The position numbers were made by a program, and so were the translations under genes. 64,000 nt of DNA from Tilletia caries (Eukaryota > Basidiomycota > Exobasidiomycetes > Tilletiales > Tilletiaceae): the NCBI GenBank assembly GCA_032718865.1, contig JALUTQ010000038.1, forward strand, positions 496,001 to 560,000, in the 5' to 3' direction. Below the pieces are notes generated by a model. That model made no database searches. It was given only the letters and a program-made list of their open reading frames with translations, and was not told the origin of the DNA. This document shows positions 43,101-53,871 of the stretch, in pieces (the stretch's first letter is position 1; every line of letters begins with the position of its first letter).

Positions 43101-44385
43101 CGTGCGTCTCCTGGTCGCCCTCGCCATCTATCACGGACTCACCATCTGGTCCATGGATGTTGTGACCGCCTACCTCAACGGTAGCATCACCGAGAACATC
43201 TACATGACCCAGCCGCCGCATTTCGATGATGGTACGGGCCGCGTCTGCAAGCTGCAGCGCAGCCTCTACGGCCTGAAGCAATCTGGCCGCGAGTGGTACG
43301 CCGTCGTCGCAGCATGGCTCATTGAGCAGGGGTTCGTCGCCGCCAAGTCTGAGCCCTGCGTGTTCACCAAGACCCAGGAGGACGGAGAGCACACGATCAT
43401 TGTCCTCTACGTCGACGACGTGATGATCGCATCCAAACGCGAACAGACGATAGCGGGCATTCGGAAGGCATTCACCGAGCGCTTCAAGATGACGGACAAT
43501 GGCGAGCTCGACCAGGTCCTCGGTCTCAAGATCACCATGAACCACGACACCGGAATCGCCACCATCAGTCAGACGGCATACATCGATGGCATGTTGCGGC
43601 GTTTCGGGTTGGAGGAGGCGAACCCCGTCGACACTCCGATGACTGTCGCGCTGCAGGGGATCGGACCGCGAACCGAAGGACAAGCTCCTGCCACCATGGT
43701 GGCCGAGTTCGCATCCATCATCGGCAGCGCGATGTGGGCCGGGATGGGGACGAGGCCGGACATCATCTACGCCGTCTGCCGCCTTGGACGCTTCATGGCC
43801 AATCCCCGGGAGGAACACCTCGCCGGCGCCAAGCGCATCCTGCGTTACCTCAAGGGGACGAGCACTATCGGCCTAGTCTATACCGCCGAGCGACTCGTAC
43901 AGCTCGAAGGATTTACGGACGCAGATCATGCCAAGGACCCCTCGACGCGTCGCTCTGTCTCCGGGTACGCCTTCTTCGTTCACGGCAACCTGGTCTCCTG
44001 GCGCTCCAGGCTCCAAGCCACCGTCGCCATCTCCAGCACGGAGTCGGAGTACATGGCAATGTCGGAGGCCTCGCGAGAAGCAAAGTGGCTTCGCACCCTC
44101 ACCACCGAGCTTGGTCTTGCCCCTCGCCGAGCCACGGACATCTACACCGATAGCTCGGGCGCTTACTCCCTCGCTCGCAACCCCGAAGGCCACAACAGGC
44201 TCAAGCACATCGACACCCACTACCACTTCGTCCGGGAGCTCGTCGCCAGTCAGCAAGTCAGTATCACTCAGATCGGTACCGACGACAATGCGGCCGACGT
44301 CTTTACCAAGGTTACCGGCATCGACCGTCTGCACGACAGCATGCTCCAGCTCGGACTCGGTGACAATCGTCGAGCGGATGCTTAG
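40042..44385 (+). CDS. Copia Gag C-terminus and Pol polyprotein
   Basis: About 1445 residues: capsid remainder, zinc knuckle C-x2-C-x4-H-x4-C (CRHCHKWGHKFDDC, near 40470-40510), protease WILDSGATHHM (near 40904), integrase with FWHKRLGHMG and DDE residues in IHFDLAG, LHCDHGGEF and QNGMVERYN (41470-41780), reverse transcriptase with YVDD at 43408-43419, and RNase H with FTDADHAKD, ISSTESEY and IYTDSSGA. Between the integrase His motif and the first catalytic Asp the usual 40-50 residues holding the zinc-binding Cys pair are missing. The rest of the frame is intact to a stop at 44385. Confidence 0.9.
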   Translation: MVMGGKATILEKVLGERQSPSEGVRPYAERMRTLFIKSASMGAAFADEDQVLYLLRGLQGHLETPRATIRGFQSQGQPYSFNQALSFLVASEAAAAHDQPSRRLPLLSRPVAHLVSGGTEPRRFQLYRNPPNKTSPGYFNGECRHCHKWGHKFDDCMQSKREIDSGSASGERASAKVAQAEDTEEPDRGNRSDDEGEVFELIDEKGEVYFARLAVGSAGEDTSEAKVAFAMVAKGARAEVIDLTTPEPELPLNHPLNINFSVNPLAFKTIEEMEEFQEACMPRKAVKWILDSGATHHMTSQPDLLPVRVCAPDGAVVHIADGTTAEVTRRGACVAWLFGDGGSEATALLRTVLVVPSFTNNLLSVQRLTEDGWVIKFTSLGAELIRPTGDKVQTFTEPATGAPYVMLMSEHSRVIDIKGVSRRIGRGPVKATARVATEGVKRPGWAELADFWHKRLGHMGLTSLLTLSKDPAKMDDIHFDLAGPFEGNKDYKYAMQILDEWSRMIWTHPLPNKEASTVVTVFEAWARLLENLGHGTIKRLHCDHGGEFENHLFEEWARKNGIAWNWSAPHTSEQNGMVERYNRTVQDRARAMLRAARLSDAFWPYAFRAACDIINKSPAAGIGNAIPLTKWSSDPINYDGLRVFGCLCWVVKPIKTRNNKLTTRAVRGTYLGPAPEHKAYLVFTPAERPHLRISRHVIFDESRTYDARFTLDDKQVHTGEASDITELVIPKRGKKMSEVPIELDPAPHDAPMLDWNLEDGDEESELFIDNAVVTEQRRGDDDGDWPSLDSLFGEDEGLEDLATEEWPGSLHRVDNPTSLPPSVHGVRNSFPELDDIGSPMSLDQIDRAFQDTPTKARIEPTVGAISLGAAPPRRSSRLQGNFKALASYASIATLAHVDLGPLGTIRAFAAQAFGAAIRSSADGVQIEPKSLAEAKSREDWSKWEEGMKSEIDSLDSMKTWELTDLPPGRKPVGCRWTYKLKLNADGNATRWKARLVAQGFSQRAGVDYSETFAPVARLTTVRLLVALAIYHGLTIWSMDVVTAYLNGSITENIYMTQPPHFDDGTGRVCKLQRSLYGLKQSGREWYAVVAAWLIEQGFVAAKSEPCVFTKTQEDGEHTIIVLYVDDVMIASKREQTIAGIRKAFTERFKMTDNGELDQVLGLKITMNHDTGIATISQTAYIDGMLRRFGLEEANPVDTPMTVALQGIGPRTEGQAPATMVAEFASIIGSAMWAGMGTRPDIIYAVCRLGRFMANPREEHLAGAKRILRYLKGTSTIGLVYTAERLVQLEGFTDADHAKDPSTRRSVSGYAFFVHGNLVSWRSRLQATVAISSTESEYMAMSEASREAKWLRTLTTELGLAPRRATDIYTDSSGAYSLARNPEGHNRLKHIDTHYHFVRELVASQQVSITQIGTDDNAADVFTKVTGIDRLHDSMLQLGLGDNRRADA

Positions 44386-44452
44386 GGCTACGGAGGGCAT
44401 CAACAGCAGGGGGAGCAACGGTCGCATCAGCGGTGATCCGTTCAAGGGGGAG

Positions 44453-44875
44453 TGTTGTGTATGAGCCGGGTCACCGCGGATCCGGGCCGGATTTGGACCT
44501 CAGCCCCACAGCGCCACCGCTACCTCGACTTCCCTTTCTCCTCCTGGGCGCTATCGACCACTAAGCATACCACTTCCACCCTTCCTCCCTCTCGCGTTCC
44601 TTTCTCCCACTCCCAAGTCCTTTCTCTCGCCCTCTTATCTTTCCCAGGCTAGAGCGACACAAAGCCCACGACACTTCCCAGTGATACGTGCAAGCAGAGG
44701 AGGTATACCTATATATACGTTCACCATGTATCCTCATCCATATCCCTCTTCTCCTTACCGTCAATTCATCACTCAAGTTCAACGTCTAGGATATCTTCCA
44801 GATTGTGAGCAGCAGAGGTGGAGACGGGAAACCGATCCAATACGGTTGTCAGAAGCCGTACAGCAAAATCTGACA
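44453..44875 (+). repeat. 3' LTR of Copia element
   Basis: This repeat pairs with 38494-38916. It is followed by the GGCTC target duplication. Confidence 0.95.
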
Positions 44876-45084
44876 GGCTCGAGTCAATCGCCGGCTGTGA
44901 TCATGATCATGATCGACGCTCTGCTCAATCGCCGCTCCCTATGAGCGCATTGGCCCATGGGTCTGTGCGACTGTGCTCCCGCATTCCGCTCCCCAACGCA
45001 TCGCACATCGATCCAGCTCACCACCATCCCATCCTTCTACACCTCACACACAACCCACTCCCCAACTTACATCTACTCTGTAAC

Positions 45085-46059
45085 ATGTCTTCCGCTCAGT
45101 TCGACAAGGTGCGTTCTGCTCCGGGTTCTGTGCTTTGAGTTCTCACTGTCATGACAGAACTGACAGTCGTGCTCTTCGTCCTGCCTTCACCCTTCCTGTG
45201 CATTGCGCTTCCCTTTGTAAACAACCTGCATCTGTTGTCTATCATTGCCACTGCTGTCGCGTTTCCAAAATCCAGGCCGTCGCTCTCGTCCAGGGCATGC
45301 CCAAGGTGAGTCTTGTTCACAGCCACGTTCAAATTGCATTCTTACACATGACATGTCCCTGAACCATCTATCTTCCATCGGCTTCTTCAGGACGGACCCG
45401 TCCAGCCCTCGCAGGCCGAGCAGCTCAAGTTCTACGGCCTGTGAGAAATCTTCACCTCCTTTCCCTCGGTCCGAACATTCACTGACTGGACCCTGTCTTG
45501 GGACATCCACAGCTTCAAGCAGGCCAACGCCGGTGACTGCAACACCTCCCGCCCCGGCATGCTCGGTACGTTCTTTCCGTCCGAGAGCAGTACGTTGTAA
45601 CTTGTCAACTTACCCACATGCTTTTCGTCTCTGCTTCCGGCTCTTTTTCAGACTTCACCGGTAAGGCCAAGTGGGACGCCTGGAAGAGCCACGAGGGCAA
45701 GAGCTCAGACGAGGCCAAGACGGAGTACGTTCAGGCTCTTACCGAGGTGAGTATAACATGCCTGCGAAGGACTAGATATCTGTGGGACAGGGCTCGCACC
45801 TGCCCCGTTTTCGCGCCGCATAAAAAGCATGCGTGCGTACCTGAAACTCATTATTGGTGCTGACAACCATGGCTCTTCCTCCCGCCGCGAATACGTCATG
45901 TAGATGCTCGAGAAGAACAGCGGTAAGCAGAATGTACCCAACTTGTGACATGTGAAGAGAACTGTCGCTGATCTTCTCTCCCTCCTTTTCCTTACCGGAG
46001 TTTCTTCAGAGAACGAGGACGCCGCCAAGTGGCTCCAGGAGCTCAACGCTTCCGCCTAA
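45085..46059 (+). CDS. ACB1: Acyl-CoA-binding protein
   Basis: Seven small exons: 45085-45108, 45276-45305, 45391-45440, 45513-45565, 45652-45746, 45904-45922 and 46010-46059, 106 residues, all phases consistent. The four-helix ACBP fold is evident: FDKAVALVQGMPKDGPVQPS, QLKFYGLFKQANAGDCN, RPGMLDFTGKAKWDAWKS and EAKTEYVQALTEMLEK, which carry the conserved Tyr/Lys residues that hold the CoA head group. The protein buffers and carries long-chain acyl-CoA in the cytosol. A C-terminal extension (NEDAAKWLQELNASA) exceeds the usual 86-90 residues. The young Copia element stands about 200 bp upstream of the start. Confidence 0.95.
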
Positions 46060-46453
46060 ACGATCTCTACGTTGAATGCTGGCCCGACTCTTGGATTTGT
46101 GTTTTCCTAGGCTCGCTCGATGCATATCGGACATGAATAAATGAATCAATGGTACTCATGACCCTTGCAACGAGCGCGAATGGCGAAAGCGAGAAAGTGT
46201 GTCTGACCCTGATAGAGTGAAGGTTGAGATGCATCATCTGTCTCGACTCTCGTGAGCCCCGGCCCCTGACCCGCAGATTCAGATCAAAGCCATCGCTGCT
46301 GTGCGAAGGAGATTGAGCAAACCTTGCGAGATTGCATTGTGATCGCGGGCAAGTGAACACCAACAAGGAACGCCCCCCCCTACACTCTCCGCGGCGAGGT
46401 AAGGTCGAAGAATTGTCCTCCGCAGATAAGAGTCCATCCTTTACAATCCACAT
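46060..46453. other. Intergenic, convergent 3' ends of ACB1 and COX12
   Basis: No gene is seen. A run of nine C occurs near 46372. Confidence 0.45.
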
Positions 46454-47457
46454 TCAGGGCTCAAGAGAGGCGGGGAACGCGTTGTTCTCGCGTTGCTCGT
46501 CCCATTTTGCGATCTGATCACAAAGGTCGGAAGTGGGGGAGAAAGAAAGGAAATAGGTCAGTCAGACGGAACTGGCAGGGGCTCCGGGGGCAGAGGTAAA
46601 CTCACCCATTCGTCTGCGAAGGTTCGAAGCACGCGCGCAAGGCGATGAGAAGAGACGGGGAGGAAAGACAACGAGTCAAAGTCAGCATTTGGTCGGGAAT
46701 TAGGGATGTGCATGCAGAGCGTCGTCTGGAGCACCATCGACACATACTAGGGCAGAGGGAGTGGTATTTGCGGTAAAAGTGCTTGCAAGGCGTGTGCTCC
46801 TCTCCCTTAGCGTTGATGCAGCGGAAGTAGTCGAGGTAGCTGTTGATTAAAAGAAACCATGTCAGTCTCCAGAAACATGCTTAGCGTCCGCGCGTCTTCC
46901 TCAGCGGTGTCCAAATGGATTCCGTAGGAGGCACAGCTGAAGGGAGGACGGGGCCTTGCTCACTTCTGGTAGCTGTAGGAAGCAAGGTGGAGTAGAGCGG
47001 CGCAGAAGAAAAAGGAAGGGAAATGCGTCAGCAGGATAGGGGACGGATGTGGCCCATCACCTCTCCTGTCGAAAAGGAGCAGTGTGATAGAAGCCCAGAA
47101 TGACAGGAGAGACTGACCAGTGCTTGTTCTGGTTCTGTAGGGTTCAAAGTGAGGGGCATGGTGTCAGCATGATGCATCCGGCAGGGTGAACGAGCGCAGG
47201 AGACCATGAACTAGCACGCACCTGGTTGGGAAACCGGGCGTCGAACGAAGCGGCTGGAAGGAGGCGAGGGAAGGTGAAGAAGCAGAATCGGCGCGCAGGG
47301 AGCAGATAAATCCATAGAAAGATGAGTCAGTACATAGCTGAAAGAAAACAAGGGCAGCGGGTCCCCAGCCGCGGGCCCGATAGACATCGCGGCCAGGTCA
47401 GACGACCGACTCACTCTGGAGGGTGAAGGTGGTTGCGGAAGTCTCAGAGTCAGACAT
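46454..47457 (-). CDS. COX12: Cytochrome c oxidase subunit VIb (Cox12)
   Basis: Seven exons join in phase: 47415-47457, 47222-47253, 47118-47134, 46964-46972 (9 nt), 46748-46839, 46606-46613 (8 nt) and 46454-46513, giving 86 residues, the normal Cox12 length. The protein has TASFDARFPNQNQNKHC, then a C-x9-C pair (HCYQNYLDYFRC) and a C-x10-C pair (PCKHFYRKYHSLC), and ends IAKWDEQRENNAFP. These four cysteines form the two disulfides made by the Mia40/Erv1 relay in the intermembrane space. Cox12 sits at the dimer interface of complex IV. The microexons are supported by phase and by the conserved residues they encode (YQ and NEW). Confidence 0.9.
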
Positions 47458-47555
47458 CTTCGGGAAAGGGATCGACCGGGGTTGCGGAAGGGATGAGGGT
47501 TGGGGCGGATGAGTGCGTGTCGCTGGTTGAGCTTCCCGAGGATGGGCCTGGCTGT

Positions 47556-47564
<9 letters not shown>

Positions 47565-47609
<45 letters not shown>
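47565..47609. repeat. (CTG)15 microsatellite
   Basis: Fifteen perfect CTG units (CAG on the COX12 sense strand) lie about 110 bp upstream of the COX12 start codon, probably in its leader or promoter. Confidence 0.9.
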
Positions 47610-47612
<3 letters not shown>

Positions 47613-49727
47613 AGGGCGTCGAGCGTGATCAGGAAGACGGCGGAGGAAGCCGAGTGGGTGAGTCAAACGCCGATTTCCACGTGTGCGCCGCGTGTCAAAC
47701 GCCGCACTTCCCTCTCGACCAGCAGCAGGCAGCTTGCCAACACGACAGCGCCCACCGCGCCGGTATCATCGAGGACATCTCCTATCAAAGGTCGACGGCC
47801 ACTCTCTGATCCAGCGTCTACTTCTCTAATCGCCCTTGATCTCCTGCAGTCCTGCCGACTCTTCACCTTTACCTCGCGTTGATACTTGATGCTGATATGA
47901 CAAGCAGAAGCTGACCACGTTAACACTTTCTTTCATATCTCTCACTCCAGGGCGTCTCCTCGTTCCTGATGTGCTGTACGGTACTGATCGCTGATCACTT
48001 CCACTGTACAATCTACAACCAGTCTTCACTTTTCCTTCTCCGCCCCAACCCCTCCATGTAGGACCGGCCGACAGCGACCGCGTCGAAAAGGACGGCTCTT
48101 TCTGACCCTTCGCATCGGTGATCGCAGTTATCGACGGCAGCGGCACGATCGACATTGATTCAATTACGATAGCGTGACGGTGAACGAGGCCACGTCGTTC
48201 GCATGCTCACACATTCTTCAGACCCAATAAATCGCTCTGAGGGGACTATGTCCGGTGAGCTCGAGGGCCCCACAGATTCCACACTGCCTGCTCATTTCGA
48301 GACAGCCTCGTTCGGATGGTCAAATGCCAGAGCTCGGCGCATGTACCAAGTTGACAGTGAGTAGGTATGTATGCACTTCTCGTTTCCAGTTTTCCCGTTC
48401 GGTGGGATCGGTTGCCGTTCCGCCTTGGCCTGGGTTCTTTGGCTGCACCGCCCCTTCAGGCACCGCTGCGATACCTGATCGCCTGATCCCACGCCTCACT
48501 GGCGGAGCCGCTGAGGCGGTGACAGGCGGTCCAGAACATGCTGTTGCGGCGACTGATTACTGATTTGTTACACAGGCGGTACGCTTCCCCAGCAGGCTTA
48601 TTCCACAAACGCAAAAAGCTGACGGTGTCGGCGTGTCGGAACGCAAACATGCTGTCAACAGCACGATTGGCCGATGCATGGGTGGTCACCTTCGTCGTGA
48701 ATTTTGGTACCTCCTTCCGACCGGCGGGCGGCGACCTGACTCAGCATCGAGTCTTGGCCCTCACATACACCACCGCCTCCCAACGGCGCGACCCACGACG
48801 AAATGCAACACACTTCCTCGACGGATCGACGACGGCGACGACCTCGGACTCGAATCTCGATACAGAAGTCGGTGCACTGAAGTCTGAAATACACTTGGCA
48901 TGACGATATGCCGATGCGGCATTTGTACATTAATTTTTTTGGACAGCCGTCGAAACTCGAATGATCGGCACCACAAACCTTGTTGCAGGCCGGAAGCAAG
49001 AACGTGAGTGGAGACTCCGAATCCGATATGGACGGGTGCCGGTGGACCCGATCATGGATGTGATCGCTTCGCCGAAAGCTGGCGGTGCTGCAATTCGTCT
49101 AAGTCGGGCGGTAAGACAACGACGGTCATGCACGAGAGTCGAGACAGAGGGTCAAATATCTGAATTACAGGGGAGGACGATACGAGTGTCGGAGTGATCG
49201 AATGCCAAATGTTTGTGCCTTTTTGCTGTCCTTGGGAAGGAGTTGGCTGGCTCGGGGAGGTGGGGATTGGACTTTCGCTCGCGTGGTGCGGCTGTGCTGA
49301 AGAAGACGAGCCTGGTCTCCTGGTCCCTGGATGCATGCGGACATGCTGGTCTGCTGGATCGCTGAAGTCGAGATAGAGCTTACATACTTTGGATGACAGC
49401 AAGAGGAAGAGAGAAATTCAGTCCCATTCCCCGCTCATAAAGGGCAAAGATAGAGCACCCACGGCTGGCCTGAGTACCACCACCACCATCACAGCTCGCA
49501 TCACCCACCGCGCGCTGTCCCTCATCGAGTGTGTGTGTTTGTGCTAACTGACCTGTTTGCACGATCTCGACAGCTCACGCGCTCAAGGACGTGACAGGAT
49601 CGGGTTCTTTTCCTTCCCACCACCACGTCGCGAATAACAAGAATCGTGAGTCAAGTGCATATCCTCGCTGCTCCCTTCTCGATCTCACCCTGACAGCTTC
49701 CACCCTTCTTCATGCTAGGTTTCTCAC
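47610..49727. other. Intergenic region, no confident gene
   Basis: About 2.1 kb. Several short open frames exist on both strands but none has a recognisable domain, signal peptide or convincing splice structure. The last 150 bp look like the leader of the CSC1 gene. Confidence 0.4.
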
Positions 49728-52700
49728 ATGATGATCTCCACGAGCCTGCTGTCCCTCGCCGTATTGGCGAGCACGGCCCTGGCACAATCTAACAGCGCGG
49801 ACGCACTACCGGCAGCAGCACAGACCTCGACCCCAACCGTCATCTCCGCCCTAATCTTGAACGCTGCCATCTTCGGTATCGAAATTGGCGTATTCTTCCT
49901 CCTCCGCGCCCGCTTCCGTGTCATCTATGAGCCCAAGAGCTACCTCGGGCCTCCAGAGTGAGTACATGCACATGTGATTGCTCTTGATCACGATGTCGAG
50001 CGCCAATCACTAATACCCCGTCTGCGTCTTTCAGCGAGCAATGCGAGCCTCAGAAGAAGACCCTCTTCGGATGGATCATGCCCTTCCTCAAGACGCCTTC
50101 TCTCTCCATCCTCGAGAAGAATGGTCTCGACGCGTACATGTACATCACCTTCCTCTGGATGATGATCGAGATGTTCGTTCCCATCTGGTTCTTCAGCTGG
50201 AGTGTCCTCATGCCCGTCTACGGCGCCAATTCGGGCGGTATCAACACCGGCTTCAACCAATTTTCGATGGCCAACGTTGGCAAACTGGCCCAACAGCAGA
50301 AGCGGCTCGCGGCCCCATTCCTCATCCAAGTCTTCGCAACCGTATGGATTCTGTACTGTATTCGCAAGACGACGCAGGAGTTTGTCCTCCGTCGACAACA
50401 GTTCCTGACGTCTCACAAGACGCAAGCCTCGCCACAATCTCGTACCATCCTCGTCACTGGTATCCCCAACGAAATGCTTTCCGAGCGCAAGATTGCCCAG
50501 CTCTACTCTCACCTCCCCGGCGGCGTTGTCAAGGTCTGGCTTCACCGCGATGTCAAGGACTTGCCCGACCTCGTCGAGGAGCGTTCAAAGTGGTGCAACA
50601 AGCTCGAAGCTGCCGAAACTAGTGTTATCAAGATGGCTTACAAGAAGGTCAACAAGAAGAAGGTGCCCGAGGAAGGCAAGGCGGACGTCGAGCACAGCGA
50701 GGATCCCATCGACAAGTACCTGACGACCAAGGAGCGACCCTCGCACAAGCTTGGCAAAGTGCCTTGCATGGGCGAGAAGGTCGACACAATCCAGTGGTGT
50801 CGTGAGGAGATTGGCCGCCTCAACAAGCTCATTGGAGAGAAGCGCGCGGCTGTGTCCACCGACTACAAGGAGTACCCTCCCCGCAACGCTGCCTTTATCC
50901 TCTTCAAGACCCAGGTCGCTGCCCACCTCGCCGTGAACGCCCAGGCTCACCACCAGCCCTACAGGATGAACGACCGGTACATGGGCGCACACCCGAACGA
51001 TATCGTCTGGGAGAACCTGACCATGAACCCGTATGAGAAGAAGATTCGCTCGGCCATTGGATGGGCGATTACCCTCGCCATGGTCCTCTTCTGGATTATA
51101 CCCATCGGTCTCGTCGGTGTTTTCAGTAACATTGGTGTGAGTAACGAGCGAGAAGCGCGGTTGCAGGACTTGCGTGTTGAATATTTTCGGAAGAGCTGAC
51201 TTTGACCCACGTCTGGAATTCGACTCATCACAGGGCTTGGCAGAGAAGGTCCCCTTCTTGAGCTTCCTCAACTCGGACGCTCTCAAAGTACCAATCGGCA
51301 TTTTCCAGGGTCTCCTTCCCAGTGAGTCTCTCTCTTCCCGCTTCGTCTGGATGTGTCACATGAATTCAATTTTCGTGAAGAGTTCTGACCGTCTCCTTTT
51401 ACGAATTGCCTCCTCTTTTTTTATTGCTCGATCTGTGCAGCCATCTTGCTCGCTGTCCTCAACATCCTTCTGCCTATCATCCTGCGCATGTTGGCACGCC
51501 TGAGCGGTATTCCGACCAAGACGGGCATCGAGCTTTCCCTCATGACGCGCTTCTTCCTGTTCCAGATCATTCAGAGTGAGTAGCACTCTTTCAAAAAGAA
51601 GTCGTGTGCTCCAGAATATTGACCCTTGGCGTCGTCCCTCTATCCCTCCAGATTTCTTGTTCTTGACCATCGTGTCCGGATCGGCTTCGAACATAACTGG
51701 TTTCGTGCAGAGTCTCGCTGAGAACCCGACTGCATTCCCTGGTGAGCAATCATCCTGCGCCAAGCGTTCCTAACCGCCTTAACCAAAGATAAGGCCCGTA
51801 GCTCACAAATTCACATCTACCCTATCGTCTGACCTATAGGAATGATCGCCGATGCTATCCCCAAGGCCGCCACTTTCTTCCTGAGTTTCATCGCCCTGCA
51901 AGGTCTGACGGGAGCTGCTTCGGGCTTCGTGCGGATCGTTCCTCTGGTCATCTACTACGTCAAGCTCGTCCTGCTCGGAAGCACGCCCCGCAAGGTTTGG
52001 CACATCAACCACGACATGGGCGCTGTTGCTTGGGGCACGCTGTTCCCTACTACCACGCTCATCACAGTCATTGCGCTAGGCTACATGGTCATCGCGCCGA
52101 TCGTTGTTGGCTTTGCTGTCACCACCTTCGTGCTGTACTGGTGAGTGGATTGATTGTTCCTTCGACTCGTCGACGTTTGAGGCCCTAGAAACTGTCTTTG
52201 CTGACTCAATTCCTATTTGATCACACCTGCGTCCCACCAGGCTGCTGTACAAGTACCAGTTCATCTATGTCATTGACCAGCGACCTGAGACCGAGACGGC
52301 TGGTCTCTTCTTCCCCAAGGCTGTCAATCAGGTCTTCGCCGGTCTGTACTTGGAACAAGTCATGCTGTGCGCGCTGTTCTTTGTCTCCCAGTCGAACGGA
52401 AACGGATCCACGGACCCGGCCACGGCCACCGAGCCAGTGAAGCAATCCGCTATTCCTCAAGGTGAGTGTTCTTAGACTCGACTCCTTAAAGCGCTATGTG
52501 CATGTCTCACCGTCTGTTCATTATCTTGCTACAGGTGCTCTCATGGTGGTCCTCATCGTTGCGACAGCTGCCTTCCACTACTTCCTCCTCGACTCCTTCG
52601 GATCTTTGAACCACTCGCTCCCTCTCACTCTGGTCAACGACGGCGACGGCTTCGCGCCCGAGATTACTGGTCAGCAAGCCTCCGCGAATGGTCAACAGAT

Positions 52701-53094
52701 TTCCGAGAAGGAGAAGTCTGTGAAGGGAGACTCATCTCCCTCCACTGCTGGCGGCCAGGACACGTACGCCCAGGACCCCGAGAAGCTTGGCCACTCCCAG
52801 TCTGGTGGACCATCCACCGGAGCCGTCAGCGGCACCACTGGCGTTGGCAGCGGAGCTCATGGCACTGGTGTCTCGGCCTCCTCCTCAGTAGACGAGGAAA
52901 CCTTCCAGCACCCTTCGATGCTGGATGAGCAGAAGCCGATCTGGATTCCCGACGACAAGTTTGGAATCGGACGTGCGGGCGTGGCTGCTGCGCGCCGACA
53001 GGGTGTGGAGGCTACCTCTGAGAACACGGCTGTGAACGAGAAGGGATCGGTCACGACCGATGCTCACGTGCCACCGGGCGAGATTCTCGACTAA
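49728..53094 (+). CDS. CSC1/OSCA-like calcium-permeable channel (DUF221 family)
   Basis: Eight exons: 49728-49957, 50035-51136, 51234-51321, 51441-51575, 51652-51741, 51840-52140, 52241-52461 and 52535-53094, 908 residues. An N-terminal hydrophobic segment (MMISTSLLSLAVLASTALAQ) is followed by an extracellular stretch and a first helix (VISALILNAAIFGIEIGVFF). The cytosolic RNA-recognition-like domain is visible (SRTILVTGIPNEM ... RNAAFILFKTQVAAHLA). The DUF221 channel core then runs through VPFLSFLNSD, GIFQGLLPTILLAVL, YYVKLVLLGSTPRKVW and QRPETETAGLFFPKA. A long disordered Ser/Gly tail ends the protein. Family members conduct cations in response to osmotic or membrane tension. Exon 2 ends at GGT before GTGAGT, the only choice in phase. 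Confidence 0.88.
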
Positions 53095-53871
53095 GCTGCG
53101 GGAAGATTCCTTCCCATCGGTCCGAGATCGGCAGGTTGCTGGTGAAGGTGAACCTTTTTCAACGTCCAATTCTTCTTATTCGGAACGCTCATTTCATGGC
53201 GACGTGCGACAGCCTAGTCGTCAACGATACCCCGGGCGTTATTTTCCACATGCGGTTCAAGTAACACATTTTTCGGGTGGAACCCTCGGCCGCGTTCACA
53301 GCAGCTTCACAATCACCCCCCTTCGCCTCAACAACAGCCCCAATCCCCTTCCCTGGTGAAGACCTGTCGGACATGCACACACGGCCCCTCCCATCCTCCC
53401 ACTTTCTTTCTACAAAAGTTTCCCCGGTGAAACTTCATTCCTTCTTTTACTTTACCCTTCCCCCAGTCAGTTTCTGTTCAGGAATGCGCTTTGTTGCTAT
53501 TACTTGTCAGCTCTTCGTTGTCTCCGCTTCTCCAGGCGCTTGTCGTGACCGGCCCTTTGCAAATCGCATACCCAATTGAATTCTCGTTCCTTTTGTCGGA
53601 GCAGGTCGAGGCGTGTGATTCTCGGCACTCGGGGACGAAACGATGGCCGACTTGCCGGTGGATCGGGGGGAGAGCGTCGAGGAAAGCGAGGGACATGCTG
53701 CGACGTTCGCTATCCTCGTCGATGCAGCGTCAGCTTGGAAAGGGGACGGAGCGTTCTGGGCAGCTGGCAGAGGGTCGGACATCGGTAGCGCAGCATATGT
53801 ATAAGAGCGTGTCGCTTGGCCCCAACCACGAGCCCCTCTGACTTTCCCCTCCCACAACATCTTCAGCAGCC
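53095..53871. other. Intergenic: CSC1 3' end and hydrolase promoter
   Basis: No gene, RNA or repeat is recognised in about 780 bp. Confidence 0.4.

Larger units (their letters stand above)
38494..44875 (+). mobile_element. Copia (Ty1) LTR retrotransposon, very recent insertion
   Basis: The 423-bp LTRs (38494-38916 and 44453-44875) are identical by eye, begin TGTTGTG and end CTGACA. The target duplication is GGCTC (38489-38493 and 44876-44880). The primer-binding site TGGTAGCTCCGC follows the 5' LTR directly; the polypurine tract AAGGGGGAG precedes the 3' LTR. The order protease, integrase, reverse transcriptase, RNase H defines Copia. It inserted between the CHY and ACBP genes, about 200 bp upstream of the ACBP start. 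Confidence 0.95.

Noticed and set aside
47211..47666. 151-codon minus-strand frame with a poly-Gln run
   Set aside because: It arises from the CAG microsatellite and overlaps COX12 exons 1 and 2 in a different frame.
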